DNA of 19,572 bases from an uncultured Collinsella sp. (lineage in GTDB: Bacteria > Actinomycetota > Coriobacteriia > Coriobacteriales > Coriobacteriaceae): positions 1 to 19,572 of the forward strand of contig CABRGB010000031.1 of assembly GCA_902470345.1 (NCBI GenBank). Reading direction: 5' to 3'. The notes beneath the pieces were generated by a model that saw nothing but the letters and a program-made list of their open reading frames with translations, was not told where the DNA came from and did no database searches. Of this stretch, positions 13,128 through 19,572 are shown in pieces; the stretch's first letter is position 1, and each line of letters begins with the position of its first letter. The position numbers were made by a program, and so were the translations under genes.

Positions 13128-14132
13128 ATGGCCGCTGTTAAAAAATCGGTATCCGTCAAAGACGTAGCGCGCCTCGCGGGCGTCTCGGAGCAGACGGTCT
13201 CGCGCACCGTGCACGATTCGCCCAGCGTGCGCCCCGAGACCAAGGAACGCGTGCGTGCCGCCATGCGCGAGCTGGGGTATCGCCCCAATTTTGCCGGTCG
13301 ATCGCTGCGCCGTGGCAAGTTTAAGACCGTCGGTGTCGCCATGTTCAACATTACCGGTACTGGCAACCTCGACCGTATGGAGGGCTTTGCCGCCGCCGCC
13401 GATAAGCACGGCTACGCCATCACCCTCACTAAAGTAGATGGACATCCCTATACCCTCGAGAGCGCATCATCGCGTATGAGCGCGCTGCCGGTAGACGGCA
13501 TGGTTGTGATCATGAACCGCATGCCGGCGGACTTTGGCACCTTTGAGCCGCTGCCCGGTATGCAGACGGTGCTCGTTACCATGCTGGAGCACCCACTGTG
13601 CTCGACGGTCGATAACGATCAGCTCGATTGCTCACGCCAGGTTGTCGAGTACTTGCTGGGGCAGGGACACAAGACCGTGCACTTTATCTCGTGTCCCGAG
13701 CGCTCGCTTTCGGGCATGCAGCGCGAGGAGGGGTGGCGCGAGACATTGCGCGCGCATGGCATTGAGCCACCGCGACTCGTTCGTGGCGATTGGACGGCAC
13801 AGAGCGGGTATGCTGCCGGTCAGGCTCTGGCGGACGATCCGACCTGTACGGCTATTTATGCTTCCAACGACGCCATGGCCTACGGCTGCATTCGCGGACT
13901 CGAGTCGCGCGGAAAGCACGTGCCCGAGGACGTGAGCGTGGTGGGTGTTGATGACAGTCTGGGCGACATCGTGCCCGATCGTCGCCTGGCCACTGTGCGC
14001 TTTGACAACAAGCGTGTCGGCATGTGGGCAGTCGATAAGATCGCCGGTGCCGAGGAGGTTGCGTCTGGCGTGGAGCACATGCTGATCCCCGGCGTGCTCG
14101 TAGAGGGCGATACGGTGCGCGATTTGCGTTAG
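13128..14132 (+). CDS. LacI-family transcriptional regulator, module 2
   Basis: The 334-residue repressor has a LacI helix-turn-helix (VSVKDVARLAGVSEQTVSRTVH), a hinge helix (PNFAGRSLRRGK) and a sugar-binding-protein-like sensor domain with VDGMVVIM, HPLCSTVDNDQ, GDWTAQSGYAAG, AIYASNDAMAYG and VPEDVSVVGVDDSL. It is clearly paralogous to the regulator at 8291, and its gene is divergent from lacE2-lacG2 in the same arrangement. Three operator-like sites lie in the intergenic region (12831-12850, 12952-12969, 13097-13114). The ATG at 13128 is preceded only by a weak GAAAGA. No terminator is visible before lacF, so read-through into the lacF leader is possible. The inducer is unknown. Confidence 0.9.
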   Translation: MAAVKKSVSVKDVARLAGVSEQTVSRTVHDSPSVRPETKERVRAAMRELGYRPNFAGRSLRRGKFKTVGVAMFNITGTGNLDRMEGFAAAADKHGYAITLTKVDGHPYTLESASSRMSALPVDGMVVIMNRMPADFGTFEPLPGMQTVLVTMLEHPLCSTVDNDQLDCSRQVVEYLLGQGHKTVHFISCPERSLSGMQREEGWRETLRAHGIEPPRLVRGDWTAQSGYAAGQALADDPTCTAIYASNDAMAYGCIRGLESRGKHVPEDVSVVGVDDSLGDIVPDRRLATVRFDNKRVGMWAVDKIAGAEEVASGVEHMLIPGVLVEGDTVRDLR

Positions 14133-14174
14133 GGTGCGGTCCTGTTTGGGTTTACGCTAATCATGTTTGATATT

Positions 14175-14273
14175 GTTCGAAATGGTTTGGAAACCGTTCA
14201 CGGGCGAAAAAAGACCGTTCACGGCTCGAAATAACGGTTTGCATTGTTCCTTTTTGTTTGAATGTTATTGTTT
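14175..14273 (+). promoter_or_regulatory. Phased GTTY repeats and DeoR/LacR box upstream of lacF
   Basis: GTTC or GTTT tetramers start at 14175, 14185, 14196, 14217, 14237, 14246, 14256 and 14270, mostly 9-11 or 20-21 bases apart, that is on one face of the helix. Two are within an ACCGTTCACGG direct repeat (14193-14203, 14214-14224). TTGTTC-N5-TGTTTGAATG (14244-14264) is identical in its fixed bases to the box in front of the DeoR gene. TTGTTC (14244-14249) and TATTGT (14266-14271) with a 16-base gap could be the promoter. Confidence 0.6.
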
Positions 14274-14346
14274 CTGTCATACACAGCGCAGCGCGTATGC
14301 CCGGACGCGATGCTCTCCGTTGGTTCATATGTGAAAGGAACGCAAT

Positions 14347-14685
14347 ATGGCAACCAAAGAAGAAATCTCGATGGTTGGATTCGAGATTGTCGCATACGCA
14401 GGTGACGCCCAGACCGATCTGCTTGCAGCGCTCGATGCTGCTCGCGAGGGTGACTTTGAGAAGGCCGAGCAGCTGCACAAGGATGCCAGCGATGCGCTCA
14501 TCGGTGCCCACGACACGCAGACCAAGCTGCTTTCGCAGGAGGCCGGCGGTGGCGAGATGGAGATGACCTTCATCATGGCTCACGCTCAGGATACCCTCAT
14601 GACCACTATGATCCTGGAGAAGCAGGCCCGCTTTACCATCGATGCCTACAAGCGCATTGCCGAGCTCGAGGCCAAGCTCGCCTAA
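14347..14685 (+). CDS. lacF: PTS lactose-specific EIIA
   Basis: The 112-residue cytoplasmic protein passes phosphate from HPr to the EIIB domain of LacE. It matches LacF: MVGFEIVAYAGDAQTDLLAAL at the start, then AHDTQTKLL, and the active-site segment IMAHAQDTLMTTM with phosphohistidine His79 and the trimer-centre metal ligand Asp82. The family forms an all-helical homotrimer. The ATG at 14347 follows AAAGGAA at a good distance. It is the only EIIA in the window, while there are two EIICB genes without EIIA, so it probably serves both. It is flanked by its own regulatory region and terminator, hence monocistronic, and is probably controlled by the DeoR-family protein. Confidence 0.93.
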   Translation: MATKEEISMVGFEIVAYAGDAQTDLLAALDAAREGDFEKAEQLHKDASDALIGAHDTQTKLLSQEAGGGEMEMTFIMAHAQDTLMTTMILEKQARFTIDAYKRIAELEAKLA

Positions 14686-14712
14686 CGAGCCCTCACAACC
14701 AAGCCCCTTTCC

Positions 14713-14747
14713 AAAAGCCCTGCCGCTACCCGCGGCAGGGCTTTTTT
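14713..14747 (+). terminator. Intrinsic terminator of lacF
   Basis: GCCCTGCCGC (14717-14726) pairs with GCGGCAGGGC (14732-14741), followed by six T residues (14742-14747). Four A residues precede the stem, so it could work in both directions. Confidence 0.92.
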
Positions 14748-14777
14748 CTGTCCTCCTCCCCGCAACTCATCCCGAGA

Positions 14778-14824
14778 TAGTCATTGGGGACGTTCTTAAA
14801 CGACTAGTCATTGGGGACAGTCTT
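14778..14824. repeat. Direct repeat TAGTCATTGGGGAC, 27-bp period
   Basis: TAGTCATTGGGGACGTTCTT (14778-14797) is repeated as TAGTCATTGGGGACAGTCTT (14805-14824), 18 of 20 identical. GTCATT at the start and AACGAC between the copies give partial dyad symmetry. It lies between lacF and the membrane protein gene with no known function. The TTGGGGAC core also occurs at 1436-1443. Confidence 0.65.
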
Positions 14825-14911
14825 GGCGCGCTCCGTTCGTCCTCCCGTTCGATTTTTGCTCGGTGGGTATACTTCCTTTCACATTAAACGCCGGACTGAG
14901 GAGGTATCCAA

Positions 14912-15943
14912 ATGCCGGATAACGGGTCAATACAAAAAAGAGACGCGCGCGAGATGGCTCATGGGCGTCCTGTCCAGATAACCGAGCACACGACGGTAAC
15001 CGAGCTGCAGCCCAGTCTGTCCGATGTCGTGTGCGCAAACAAAAAGCTGCAGATGGGCTTTATCGTTGCGCTCGTGGTCCTGGCGCTGCTGTCGGGCTTT
15101 GTAGCTCGTCCGCATTTCGCCGATACCAAAACTTGGGACTCCACCATCGAGGTCATCGACCAAAAGAAGGGTAACGTACTGGCGCTCACGACCTCGTGCG
15201 TGGCGCTGTCTGCGGGCATTACCGCGCTGCCGGGTGATACGGGAACGCCGGTTGCCGAGCAGCTCGCGCAGCTTTCAGGCAACCTTGGTATTGTGCTTGC
15301 CGTGCTCTACCTAGAGAAATACCTGCTAACCATTTTGTGGTCGGTTGGCCTGGGCATCTTAATCCCGTTTGCGTTGGTGCTCTTTGCGGTGTCGCTCGGC
15401 ATTCACGGGCGCTGGAGCACGAGCGCTGTCCTGCGCCGTGTGGCGACGCGCGTGCTGGTGGTTGCCGTGATCGGCATGGCGCTCGTGCCCGCGAGCGTAT
15501 GGGTGTCGCAGAAGGTCGATGAAACGTATCGCGTAAGTATTGAGCAAGCTGAGCAAAAGGCTGCGGACGCTGCGGATGCGGCCAACACCACGGACAAGTC
15601 AGTCGAGACCAGCTCAAAATCGAGCAAGAAAAAATCCGAGACCACGGAGTCCAAAAACGTGCTCGAGCAGTTGACTGATGGGGCATCGAGCCTTGTTAAG
15701 TCGGTGACCAGCGGCGCCAAGCAGATGACCGATGAGATCGTGCGGCAGGTGACCGATCTGATTGAAGGCGTCATCGTGATGATCGTGACCTCGTGCGTGA
15801 TTCCTCTACTGGTGCTCGTGGCGTTTCTGTGGCTGGGACACGTGCTGCTGGGGATCGATATTTCCGGCCCGGCGAACTATTTGACGGGCCGCTTTCTGAG
15901 TGCTCCGTCCAAGCACGCCAAAAAGGGTGGGCAGTCCGAGTAG
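14912..15943 (+). CDS. Membrane protein of unknown function
   Basis: I do not recognise this 343-residue protein. It begins with a polar cytoplasmic-type N-terminus (about 1-47), followed by hydrophobic segments at about 48-66, 88-106, 124-140, 141-163 and 180-199. A hydrophilic Ala/Lys/Ser-rich region at about 203-285 includes SSKSSKKKSE. The last hydrophobic segment is at about 286-314, before a basic tail (SKHAKKGG). The start at 14912 follows a strong GAGGAGG. A TATACT at 14868-14873 may be its -10. A terminator closes the unit, so it is transcribed alone. It sits between lacF and lacA but shows no transporter motif that would tie it to lactose; it may simply be a bystander. Confidence 0.8.
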   Translation: MPDNGSIQKRDAREMAHGRPVQITEHTTVTELQPSLSDVVCANKKLQMGFIVALVVLALLSGFVARPHFADTKTWDSTIEVIDQKKGNVLALTTSCVALSAGITALPGDTGTPVAEQLAQLSGNLGIVLAVLYLEKYLLTILWSVGLGILIPFALVLFAVSLGIHGRWSTSAVLRRVATRVLVVAVIGMALVPASVWVSQKVDETYRVSIEQAEQKAADAADAANTTDKSVETSSKSSKKKSETTESKNVLEQLTDGASSLVKSVTSGAKQMTDEIVRQVTDLIEGVIVMIVTSCVIPLLVLVAFLWLGHVLLGIDISGPANYLTGRFLSAPSKHAKKGGQSE

Positions 15944-15977
15944 CTAAAACAGCTGTATATACCGGGGAATACCGCCG

Positions 15978-16113
15978 AAGGGCGGCCGAGATGCGTTCTC
16001 GGCCGCCCTTTTTGTTTGTTGAACACATGGTCGCTACGTCCGCGCCGGGTCCAAACGGTCAGCAATCACCTGTGAACGGTATTTGTTCAAAAAAGAACAA
16101 AGATAAACAAATA
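15978..16113 (+). terminator. Intrinsic terminator after the membrane protein gene
   Basis: AGGGCGGCCGAG (15979-15990) pairs perfectly over 12 bp with CTCGGCCGCCCT (15998-16009), and T residues follow to 16013. The functional hairpin is 15978-16013; bases from about 16014 to 16113 are ordinary spacer and the start of the lacA regulatory region. Confidence 0.85.
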
Positions 16114-16166
16114 GTTGTTGCAGTTACTGTTCGAATGTGTTCAAATAAACATGAACAGTGAAGAAC
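16072..16166 (+). promoter_or_regulatory. lacA upstream region with GTTC/GAAC repeats (putative DeoR/LacR operators)
   Basis: GTTC, GAAC or AAAC units occur at 16074, 16085, 16095, 16105, 16129, 16139, 16147, 16153 and 16163 on either strand, many 10 bases apart. TGTTC-N6-GAACA (16084-16099) is a clear palindrome. GTTACTGTTCGAATG (16123-16137) matches the box before the DeoR gene with one change. GTGAACGGT (16072-16080) matches the repeats before lacF. A promoter is expected here, but no convincing -35/-10 pair is seen. Confidence 0.6.
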
Positions 16167-16251
16167 CGCACATTCAGATGCCCGGACCTGAACGCGATTC
16201 AACACTTCCAAACAGAAACTACGCACCTGCGTATCTCTCAAGGAGGATGTC

Positions 16252-16680
16252 ATGAGGGTTGTAATCGCTTCCGATGCCGACGGTATGTCGATGAAGGAGT
16301 CCATCAAGGAGATGCTCATCGCCGACGGTCACGAGGTCGTCGACTATTCCGAGACCCCTGCCGCGGACTTTGTCGATTCCGCGACCGCCGTTGCCAAGGA
16401 CCTGCTGGAGCACAAGGATTCCCAGGGCTTCGCATTCGATAAGTACGGCGTCGGCTCCTATATGGCCGCCGTCAAGATCAAGGGCATGGTCGTCGCCAAC
16501 ATTTCCGACGAGCGTTCTGCCTACATGACCCGCGAGCACAACGGCTCGCGCATGGTCACCATGGGCCCGGGCGTTGTGGGCACCGAGGTCGCCAAGAAGA
16601 TCGCCCGCGAATTCCTGCGCGCCCAGTACGCCGGCGGCCGTCACCAGATCCGTGTCGACATGCTCAACAAGATGGCCTAA
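16252..16680 (+). CDS. lacA: Galactose-6-phosphate isomerase, subunit LacA
   Basis: The 142-residue protein is the LacA subunit of the heteromeric enzyme that converts galactose-6-phosphate to tagatose-6-phosphate. It belongs to the RpiB/LacAB family. LacA-specific features are clear: DFVDSATAVAKDL, KIKGMVVANISDERSAYMTREHN, and the C-terminal GGRHQIRVDMLNKM, nearly the same as in lactococcal LacA. The position that carries the RpiB/LacB catalytic cysteine is replaced in FDKYGVGSYM, as is normal for LacA, so it needs LacB. An AAGGAGG site precedes the ATG. The gene leads a lacA-lacB transcription unit, with 63 bp between the two, under a probable DeoR/LacR-controlled region. Confidence 0.95.
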   Translation: MRVVIASDADGMSMKESIKEMLIADGHEVVDYSETPAADFVDSATAVAKDLLEHKDSQGFAFDKYGVGSYMAAVKIKGMVVANISDERSAYMTREHNGSRMVTMGPGVVGTEVAKKIAREFLRAQYAGGRHQIRVDMLNKMA

Positions 16681-16743
16681 CGAGAGCCACCGAGAACTCG
16701 AACTTCTACCTCAACTTGTGAATTCAGACGAAAGGACGTTCTG

Positions 16744-17268
16744 ATGAAGAAGACCATCGCAATCGGTTGCGACCATATCGTTACGGACGAGAAGATCTAT
16801 CTGGCCGACCGCCTGGAGCAGGCTGGCTACAAGGTGCTCGACTGCGGCACCTACAGCCACACCCGTACGCACTATCCCATCTACGGTAAGGCCGTGGGCG
16901 AGGCTGTTGCCAGCGGCAAGGCCGACTTTGGCGTGGCCCTGTGCGGCACCGGCATCGGCATCACCAACGCCGTCAACAAGGTTCCCGGCGCCCGCTGCGC
17001 CCTGGTCCGCGACATGACCTCTGCCCTGTATGCCCGTCGCGAGCTCAACGCCAACATCGTGGGCTTTGGCGGCAAGATCACCGGCGAGTTCCTGATGGCC
17101 GATATCATGCTTGCCTTCCTGGAGGAGCCCTACGAGAAGACCCCCGAGCACGATGCCCTGATCGCCAAGATCGATGCCTGCAACAAGGCCGACGCCGAGG
17201 CTCAGGCTGACCCGCACTTCTTTGACGAGTTCCTGGAGAAGTGGGACCGCGGCGAATACCACGACTAA
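16744..17268 (+). CDS. lacB: Galactose-6-phosphate isomerase, subunit LacB
   Basis: The 174-residue LacB subunit carries the active-site cysteine, Cys67 in ALCGTGIGITNAVNKVPG. Other family landmarks are the N-terminal IAIGCDHIVTDEK, RTHYPIYGKAVGEAV, ALVRDMTSALYARRELNANI and the C-terminal FFDEFLEKWDRGEYHD, which is almost the same as in lactococcal LacB. Together with LacA it makes tagatose-6-phosphate. GAAAGGA precedes the ATG. No T-tract terminator follows; instead there is a 10-bp hairpin (17275-17298) and then a 101-base imperfect hairpin. Confidence 0.96.
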   Translation: MKKTIAIGCDHIVTDEKIYLADRLEQAGYKVLDCGTYSHTRTHYPIYGKAVGEAVASGKADFGVALCGTGIGITNAVNKVPGARCALVRDMTSALYARRELNANIVGFGGKITGEFLMADIMLAFLEEPYEKTPEHDALIAKIDACNKADAEAQADPHFFDEFLEKWDRGEYHD

Positions 17269-17274
17269 TTAGGT

Positions 17275-17298
17275 TCCGGCGTTCTGCCGAACGCCGGA
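17275..17298 (+). terminator. Hairpin after lacB without T-tract
   Basis: TCCGGCGTTC and GAACGCCGGA form a perfect 10-bp stem with a TGCC loop, six bases after the lacB stop. No T run follows, so termination efficiency is uncertain. The arrangement is like that after lacC (19518-19545): hairpin, then TCGACGCTGCGCGG. Confidence 0.55.
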
Positions 17299-17302
17299 CC
17301 GG

Positions 17303-17413
17303 TCGACGCTGCGCGGCGCTCAGGCACCCCATCTCGCCGCTCAAACCGTCGCTCGCGTACATGAAGTACGCGTCGCTCCTCTTTCGCGGCGACCTGGGGC
17401 ACCTGAGCGCCGC
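17303..17413. repeat. Long imperfect hairpin element after lacB
   Basis: The outer arms beginning at 17313 and ending at 17413 match in about 22 of 26 outer positions, for example GGCGCTCAGG with CCTGAGCGCC. The apex is CGCGTAC-ATGAA-GTACGCG (17354-17372), with an unpaired internal loop between. The leading TCGACGCTGCGCGG (17303-17316) recurs after lacC at 19549-19562. It has no open reading frame of interest and looks like a mobile or dispersed extragenic palindrome. Confidence 0.65.
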
Positions 17414-17645
17414 TCGCTGACGTTTAAGTGACCTGTGAGATCGCCCATGTTGTTGCGAAGTGTTCTGGTACGGCGAGCTGCTCCGATAACACGTTTGCTT
17501 GCTTGGCTTGAGTGCTTCGCTCTTGGCTGTACTTGGCGATTTGCAGCTTTTCAATTGACGGCTCGCGTTTCTGTGAGGGGGCGCGGGCCGGTTTTCTATC
17601 AGCCCTATTGACTTGGCGGGCTGTCGTAAGAAAGGGAAGGCTCCT
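17414..17645. other. Intergenic region before the LacX-like gene, nothing definite
   Basis: No gene, RNA or clear operator is seen. TTGACT near 17608 and TTGACG near 17558 resemble -35 boxes, but neither has a matching -10. The GTTC/GAAC arrays found before lacF and lacA are absent. Confidence 0.4.
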
Positions 17646-18527
17646 ATGGAGTTTGTTCTTGATAACGGTTCTATTCGTGTGGCGTTGAGCACGGCTGGCG
17701 GATCGTTCACTTCTATTGCGGCCAACGGCCGTGAGTACCTGTGGCAGGGTGACCCGGCGGTCTGGTCGGGCCAGGCACCCATTTGTTTCCCGATCTGCGG
17801 CGGCCTTCGAGACGGTCACGCAATGACCATGGGCGGCCGCGAGGTCAAGCTTGCCCGTCACGGCTTTGCTCGCAAACAGGAGTGGAAGCTCGAGGAGCAG
17901 AGCGACAACATGGTTGCGCTGAGTCTAAGCTCTGCCGACCATGCCGAGTTGCTCGAGCAGTACCCGTATCCGTTTAAGATCGTTGCTCGTTACACGATCG
18001 ATGCGGAGAAGGTGGCCGTGTCGTACGAGGTGACCAATGAGGGCACCGAGGACATGCCGTTCTTTGTGGGCGGCCACCCCGGCTTTAAGTGCCCGCTTGA
18101 CGAGGGCGAGTCCTATGACGACTACGAGCTCCGTTTTGAGCAGCGCGAGGCCGCCGAGCTCTGTACTGCTGTTCCCTCGACGGGCCTGATTGACGTTGAG
18201 CATCGCAGCAAGAACCCGATGGTTGGCCATGACCTGCCGCTGACCCACGAACTCTTTGACTTCGCAGAGACCATCTTTGACGTGCTCGAGAGCCGCGTGG
18301 TTACGCTTACCAAGAAAACCGAGGACAAGGGCGTGCGCCTGACGTTCCCCGATATGCCATACCTGATTGTGTGGAGCAAGCCCGAGGGCGACTTTGTGGC
18401 CGTGGAACCGTGGGGTGGTCTGTCCACCTGCTCCGACGAGGACGATATTCTGGAGCACAAGCGTGGCTGCCTGGTGGCCAAGCCGGGGGAGACCGTTACC
18501 CGCGGCTTTGAGATCGAGATCCTTTAA
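17646..18527 (+). CDS. Aldose 1-epimerase family protein, LacX-like
   Basis: This 293-residue protein belongs to the LacX/YeaD branch of the galactose-mutarotase superfamily, which in lactococcal lac operons is the last gene. Visible landmarks are EYLWQGDPAVWSGQAPICFP, HGFARKQEW with His72, VGGHPGF with His144 and VAVEPWGG with Glu254, the equivalents of the GalM catalytic histidines and glutamate. The beta-sandwich enzyme would equilibrate anomers of a hexose or hexose phosphate in the cytoplasm. The ATG at 17646 is preceded by GGGAAGG; the frame opens 11 codons earlier without support. It precedes lacC by 53 bp and is probably co-transcribed with it. It differs from the GalM at 1758-2810, so the two may have different substrates. 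Confidence 0.88.
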   Translation: MEFVLDNGSIRVALSTAGGSFTSIAANGREYLWQGDPAVWSGQAPICFPICGGLRDGHAMTMGGREVKLARHGFARKQEWKLEEQSDNMVALSLSSADHAELLEQYPYPFKIVARYTIDAEKVAVSYEVTNEGTEDMPFFVGGHPGFKCPLDEGESYDDYELRFEQREAAELCTAVPSTGLIDVEHRSKNPMVGHDLPLTHELFDFAETIFDVLESRVVTLTKKTEDKGVRLTFPDMPYLIVWSKPEGDFVAVEPWGGLSTCSDEDDILEHKRGCLVAKPGETVTRGFEIEIL

Positions 18528-18580
18528 CGAGCTATCGTATGTTTGGGGCGGGTTATGCCGCCCCGGAACAGGAGTTCAAC

Positions 18581-19516
18581 ATGATTCTGACCGTTACCAT
18601 GAACCCGTCGATTGATACGCGCTATCAGCTCGACAAGTTGATCATCGACGACGTGAACCGCGTGACGCCCGAAAAGACCGCTGGCGGTAAGGGCCTCAAC
18701 GTGAGCCGCGTGTTGCTGCAGCTGGGCGACGACGTGCTCGCGACTGGCCTGCTTGGCGGCCACGTGGGTGCCTATATGGCCGAGCTCATGGATGCCGATG
18801 GCGTCAAGAACGACTTTGTGCCCATTGCCGGCGAGACGCGCATTTGCCTGAATATTCTGCACGAGGGTAATCAGACCGAGCTTTTGGAGAGCGGCCCGCA
18901 GATCGCCCCGGCCGAGCTCGAGGCCTTTACGGCCAAGTTCGCCGAGCTTGCAGCGAAGGCGGACGTTGTAACGCTTTCGGGCTCGCTGCCGCGTGGCGTC
19001 GATGCCGGCTACTATGCCGAGCTCGTCAAGACTGCCGAGGAGGCGGGCGCCAAGGTGCTGCTCGACACCTCGGGTGCATCGCTGGAGGCCGCGCTGGAGT
19101 CCGACGCTAAGCCTGAGCTCGTAAAGCCCAATCTGACCGAGATCAACGGCCTGCTGGGTACGTCCTTTACGACCGATGATGTCGATGCCCTGCGCGAGGC
19201 GCTTGCCGCCGATGACCGCTTTGCCGGTATTCCCTGGGTTGTCGTTTCGATGGGCGCTGCCGGTTCGGTGGGCTTCCATGAGGGCCGTGCGTTCCGCGCC
19301 AAGACGCCCGCGATTGCGGCTGTGAACGCGACGGGTTCCGGCGACTCGACCATCGCCGGCTTTGCGCATGCCATTGCTGCCGGCGCCGACGACGTCACGG
19401 TGCTCAAGACCGCCAATACCTGCGGCAAGCTTAACGCCATGGATCCCAAGACCGGCCACCTGGTCATGGATCGCTGGGACGAGATCTACAACAACGTTGA
19501 AGTAACGGAGCTTTAG
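18581..19516 (+). CDS. lacC: Tagatose-6-phosphate kinase (PfkB family)
   Basis: The 311-residue PfkB-family kinase phosphorylates tagatose-6-phosphate to tagatose-1,6-bisphosphate. It follows LacC closely: MILTVTMNPSIDTRYQ, the substrate-binding KTAGGKGLNVSRVL, LHEGNQTELLE, VTLSGSLPRG, VKPNLTEINGLLG and the catalytic NATGSGDSTIAG with Asp255. The C-terminal NAMDPKTGHL is also LacC-like. 1-phosphofructokinase FruK is a near relative and a possible side activity, but the lacAB context supports LacC. AGGAG precedes the ATG at 18581; an earlier in-frame ATG at 18539 lacks homology. The next pathway step, LacD aldolase, is not in the window. A hairpin follows the stop. Confidence 0.93.
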   Translation: MILTVTMNPSIDTRYQLDKLIIDDVNRVTPEKTAGGKGLNVSRVLLQLGDDVLATGLLGGHVGAYMAELMDADGVKNDFVPIAGETRICLNILHEGNQTELLESGPQIAPAELEAFTAKFAELAAKADVVTLSGSLPRGVDAGYYAELVKTAEEAGAKVLLDTSGASLEAALESDAKPELVKPNLTEINGLLGTSFTTDDVDALREALAADDRFAGIPWVVVSMGAAGSVGFHEGRAFRAKTPAIAAVNATGSGDSTIAGFAHAIAAGADDVTVLKTANTCGKLNAMDPKTGHLVMDRWDEIYNNVEVTEL

Positions 19517-19517
19517 A

Positions 19518-19545
19518 GTTACGCGGTTTTACCAAACCGCGTAAC
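19518..19545 (+). terminator. Hairpin after lacC without T-tract
   Basis: GTTACGCGGTTT and AAACCGCGTAAC form a perfect 12-bp stem with a TACC loop directly after the stop. As after lacB, there is no T run, so it may stabilise the mRNA end or terminate inefficiently. Confidence 0.6.
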
Positions 19546-19548
19546 GGC

Positions 19549-19572
19549 TCGACGCTGCGCGGGCCGCATTTG
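19549..19572. repeat. Start of a second long-hairpin element (cut by window edge)
   Basis: TCGACGCTGCGCGG (19549-19562) is identical to 17303-17316 after lacB and sits in the same position just past a hairpin. The rest lies outside the window. Confidence 0.5.

Noticed and set aside
17269..17645. Riboswitch or structured leader for the LacX-like gene
   Set aside because: The long hairpin is close to lacB and its head recurs after lacC, which fits a 3'-end repeat. No known riboswitch core was recognised.
18539..18580. Earlier lacC start at 18539
   Set aside because: The 14 extra residues do not match LacC, while AGGAG is well placed for the ATG at 18581.

Overview
The window looks like a chromosomal carbohydrate-utilisation island of a high-GC, Gram-positive-type gut anaerobe. 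Strong AGGAGG-type ribosome binding sites, the actinobacterial-style codon bias and a complete lactococcal-type lactose-PTS/tagatose-6-phosphate gene set point to the Coriobacteriia, with Collinsella as the best guess. This assignment is inference from gene content and style, not from a marker gene.

Left part (1-4740). The 3' part of a YhcH/YjgK/YiaL-family gene ends at a strong terminator. A tRNA-Thr(CGT) follows on the minus strand with its own promoter and terminator. Next is an orphan mannose/sorbose-family PTS EIIB in which the phosphorylatable histidine is replaced by tyrosine. A 152-bp element bounded by perfect 25-bp inverted repeats comes after it. galM (minus) and a DeoR-family, LacR-like regulator (plus) are divergently arranged. 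A RelE/ParE-type toxin and Phd/YefM-type antitoxin pair then leads into two tandem copies of a dispersed palindromic repeat.

Middle part (4740-14132). Two paralogous modules have the same layout: lacG and lacE on the minus strand (transcribed lacE then lacG), with a divergent lacI-family regulator gene on the plus strand. Each has LacI-type operators in the divergent region, an intercistronic hairpin between lacE and lacG, and a strong terminator after lacG. The operators of the two modules are related but differ, and so do the specificity residues of the two regulators' recognition helices.

Right part (14133-19572), all on the plus strand. lacF is the only EIIA in the window and probably serves both EIICB transporters. 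It is followed by an unrecognised membrane protein, lacA-lacB (galactose-6-phosphate isomerase), a LacX-like mutarotase and lacC (tagatose-6-phosphate kinase). No lacD aldolase is visible; it may lie beyond the right edge or elsewhere.

Working together, the genes suggest that beta-galactosides are imported and phosphorylated by LacF plus LacE1 or LacE2. LacG1 or LacG2 then hydrolyses the phosphosugar, galactose-6-phosphate is isomerised by LacAB, and the product is phosphorylated by LacC. A shared TTGTTC-N5-TGTTTGAATG box in front of the DeoR-family gene and lacF, and a related box in front of lacA, suggests that the DeoR protein controls the common tagatose branch. The two LacI proteins appear to control the two dedicated uptake/hydrolysis modules. 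Several repeat families (paired TGTTACAGATTGAGA palindromes, the 25-bp IR element, long hairpins after lacB and lacC, and TTGGGGAC repeats) fill the intergenic spaces.
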